DNA of 5,368 nucleotides, taken from Acidobacteriota bacterium (GTDB lineage Bacteria > Acidobacteriota > UBA890). The stretch spans positions 1 through 5,368 of the forward strand of contig JADFNY010000283.1 in NCBI GenBank assembly GCA_022563115.1, read 5' to 3'. Every line of letters starts with the position of its first letter. Within the stretch, counting starts at the first letter, position 1. A program made the translations under genes and the position numbers. Of the stretch, positions 4,024 to 5,368 are shown piece by piece. The notes under the pieces were generated by a model. It saw only the letters and a list, made by a program, of their open reading frames with translations, searched no databases and was not told where the DNA came from.

Positions 4024-5368
4024 ATGGTGCGTGCCGCTTCTTTGTTCGTTTGTTTGCTGGTGGCGGCCGCTGTTCCGGTCGCTGGCCTTCCCCCAACGGC
4101 CCCAGGGTCCGTTCCTACGGCGGTGGTCCCAGCGGCCCCGAACGCCGAGCCTGCCGCCGGCACCCAGAACGCGGCGCCCGACTTCACCATGGCGCTGACC
4201 GGCGACTCGATCATCACCCGCGCACTGTCGGTCTACGAGGAGCCGGCCTTCCTCGAGATGATCGAGATGATCCGCGGCGCCGACGTGGCGTTTACCAACC
4301 TCGAGGTGCAGCTCCACGACTACGAGGTGTACCCGGCACACCAGTCGGGCGGCACCTGGATGCGGGCCGATCCGGCGATGGCCGGCGAGCTAGTCTGGGC
4401 CGGCTTCGATCTCGTGGCGCTGGCCAACAACCACACCGGCGACTACGGCGTCGACGGGATGCGGCTGACGATCAAGCACGCGCGCGCCGCCGGTCTTGTC
4501 GGTGCCGGGGCCGGCGAGAGCCTGTCGGCAGCGCGTGAGGCGAAGTTCCTCGAGACCGCAAAGGCGCGGGTGGCGCTGATCTCGATGGCGTCGACGTTTA
4601 CGGCCCACTCGGTCGCCGGGCGCTCACGCGGCGACATCCCGCCGCGGCCGGGGTTGAGCCCGCTGCGCTTCACCACCACCCGCACCGTGCCGCCCGACGC
4701 GATGGCGAAGTTGCGCGAGGCGGCGATGGCCCTCGGCCAGCAGGTGCCCGACAACCCGCAGCGCCTACGGTTCTCGGGCGATACGTTCGTCGTTGGCGAC
4801 TCCCTGGCCCGGAGCACGTCCCCGAACGAGGACGACGTCGCCGAGATCGCCGCCGTGGTGCGCAACGCCAAGCAACTCGCTGACTACGTGATCGTCACGA
4901 TCCACGCCCACGAGAGCGGCGCCGACCGCATGGAGCCAGCCGAGTTTCTGGTTACCTTCGCGCACGCGATGGTCGATGCCGGCGCCGACGTGTTCGTCGG
5001 CCACGGCCCGCACATGCTGCGCGGCATCGAGATCTACCGGGGCAAGCCGATCTTCTACAGCCTCGGCGACTTCATCTTCCAGAACGAAACCCTGCTGCGG
5101 CTGCCCGACGAGAACTACCAGGCCTACGACCTGGGTCCCGACGAGCACGTCGCCGACTTCAACGACCGCCGCTACGCGGGCGGCACGCGCGGCTTCCCGT
5201 CGCAACCCCGGATCTGGGAGTCGGTCATCGCCATGCCGACCTTCCGCGGCGGTGAGCTCGTTGCCATCGAGCTGCATCCCATCTCGCTGCAGTTCGGCGC
5301 CCCCGCCTGGGTACGGGGCCGGCCGCTGCTCGCCTGGCTCTACCGCATCGCGCGCAACCTGGTGAGCG
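4024..5368 (+). CDS. CapA-family (PGA_cap) metallophosphatase-like protein, 3' partial
   Basis: ATG 4024 follows a strong GGAGG (4014-4018) at five bases' spacing. The 448 residues visible start with a signal peptide (MVRAASLFVCLLVAAAVPVA, hydrophobic core about 7-20) and a Pro/Ala-rich spacer to about 53, so the product is exported or membrane-tethered. The CapA/PGA_cap domain follows with its motif series: LTGDSIITR (58-66), FTNLEV (90-95), LANNHTGDYG (133-142), VTIHAHE (291-297), VFVGHGPHMLRG (323-334) and YSLGDFIFQNE (345-355). These Asp, Asn and His residues form the calcineurin-like di-metal site of the family. CapA proteins are known from poly-gamma-glutamate capsule synthesis, but this secreted branch is widespread in soil bacteria without capsule genes and its substrate is unknown. 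No capB or capC gene is present nearby. The reading frame is still open at the window edge. Confidence 0.88.
   Translation, partial: MVRAASLFVCLLVAAAVPVAGLPPTAPGSVPTAVVPAAPNAEPAAGTQNAAPDFTMALTGDSIITRALSVYEEPAFLEMIEMIRGADVAFTNLEVQLHDYEVYPAHQSGGTWMRADPAMAGELVWAGFDLVALANNHTGDYGVDGMRLTIKHARAAGLVGAGAGESLSAAREAKFLETAKARVALISMASTFTAHSVAGRSRGDIPPRPGLSPLRFTTTRTVPPDAMAKLREAAMALGQQVPDNPQRLRFSGDTFVVGDSLARSTSPNEDDVAEIAAVVRNAKQLADYVIVTIHAHESGADRMEPAEFLVTFAHAMVDAGADVFVGHGPHMLRGIEIYRGKPIFYSLGDFIFQNETLLRLPDENYQAYDLGPDEHVADFNDRRYAGGTRGFPSQPRIWESVIAMPTFRGGELVAIELHPISLQFGAPAWVRGRPLLAWLYRIARNLVS

Noticed and set aside
4050..5277. Other-frame open frames over the CapA gene (for example 4050-4538 plus and 4765-5277 minus)
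   Set aside because: The CapA frame carries the full motif series across the region. The others are shadows.

Overview
The window is GC-rich bacterial DNA that reads as an accessory or decay region rather than a tidy chromosomal operon. The Ser/Thr kinase start (SYEIERELGAGGMAAVFLA), the CapA-type phosphoesterase and the toxin-antitoxin remnants resemble genes common in soil and environmental lineages such as Gemmatimonadota or Acidobacteriota. That taxonomic suggestion is an inference from protein style only. No rRNA, tRNA, CRISPR array, integrase or transposase was found.

Layout. (1) 130-546: an intact PIN-domain, VapC-like ribonuclease with no recognisable antitoxin in the short sequence upstream. 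(2) 612-1354: a mosaic of three truncated genes placed end to end. These are the first ~38 codons of a Ser/Thr protein kinase (+), the C-terminal two-thirds of a second VapC (-), and the C-terminal ~100 codons of an endonuclease/exonuclease/phosphatase-family protein (+). (3) 1439-1977: a HigBA-type toxin-antitoxin locus. It has an elaborate inverted-repeat operator, a higB toxin that has apparently lost most of its body through an out-of-frame internal deletion, and an intact higA antitoxin with a strong ribosome binding site. (4) 2013-3632: a phage-flavoured set. A short charged-helix ORF, possibly frameshifted, precedes a 460-residue protein whose second half reads like an eight-stranded TIM barrel with glutamates after predicted strands 4 and 7. 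It ends in a Pro-Gly linker and a short helical tail. A following ORF overlaps it by one base but stops after 13 codons. (5) 3627-4023: no complete gene. It holds the 5' end of a minus-strand ORF, two very short minus ORFs, a cluster of TTGGTACC-type repeats and a possible promoter. (6) 4024-5368: a secreted CapA-family protein running off the right edge.

The genes do not form one pathway. The common theme is toxin-antitoxin loci in several states of repair (intact orphan PIN, truncated VapC, HigA with gutted HigB), mixed with truncated housekeeping-type genes and a phage-like segment. This suggests repeated insertion and deletion, or alternatively an assembly chimera. The two items most worth following are the HigBA operator with its defunct toxin and the unusual TIM-barrel-like protein.
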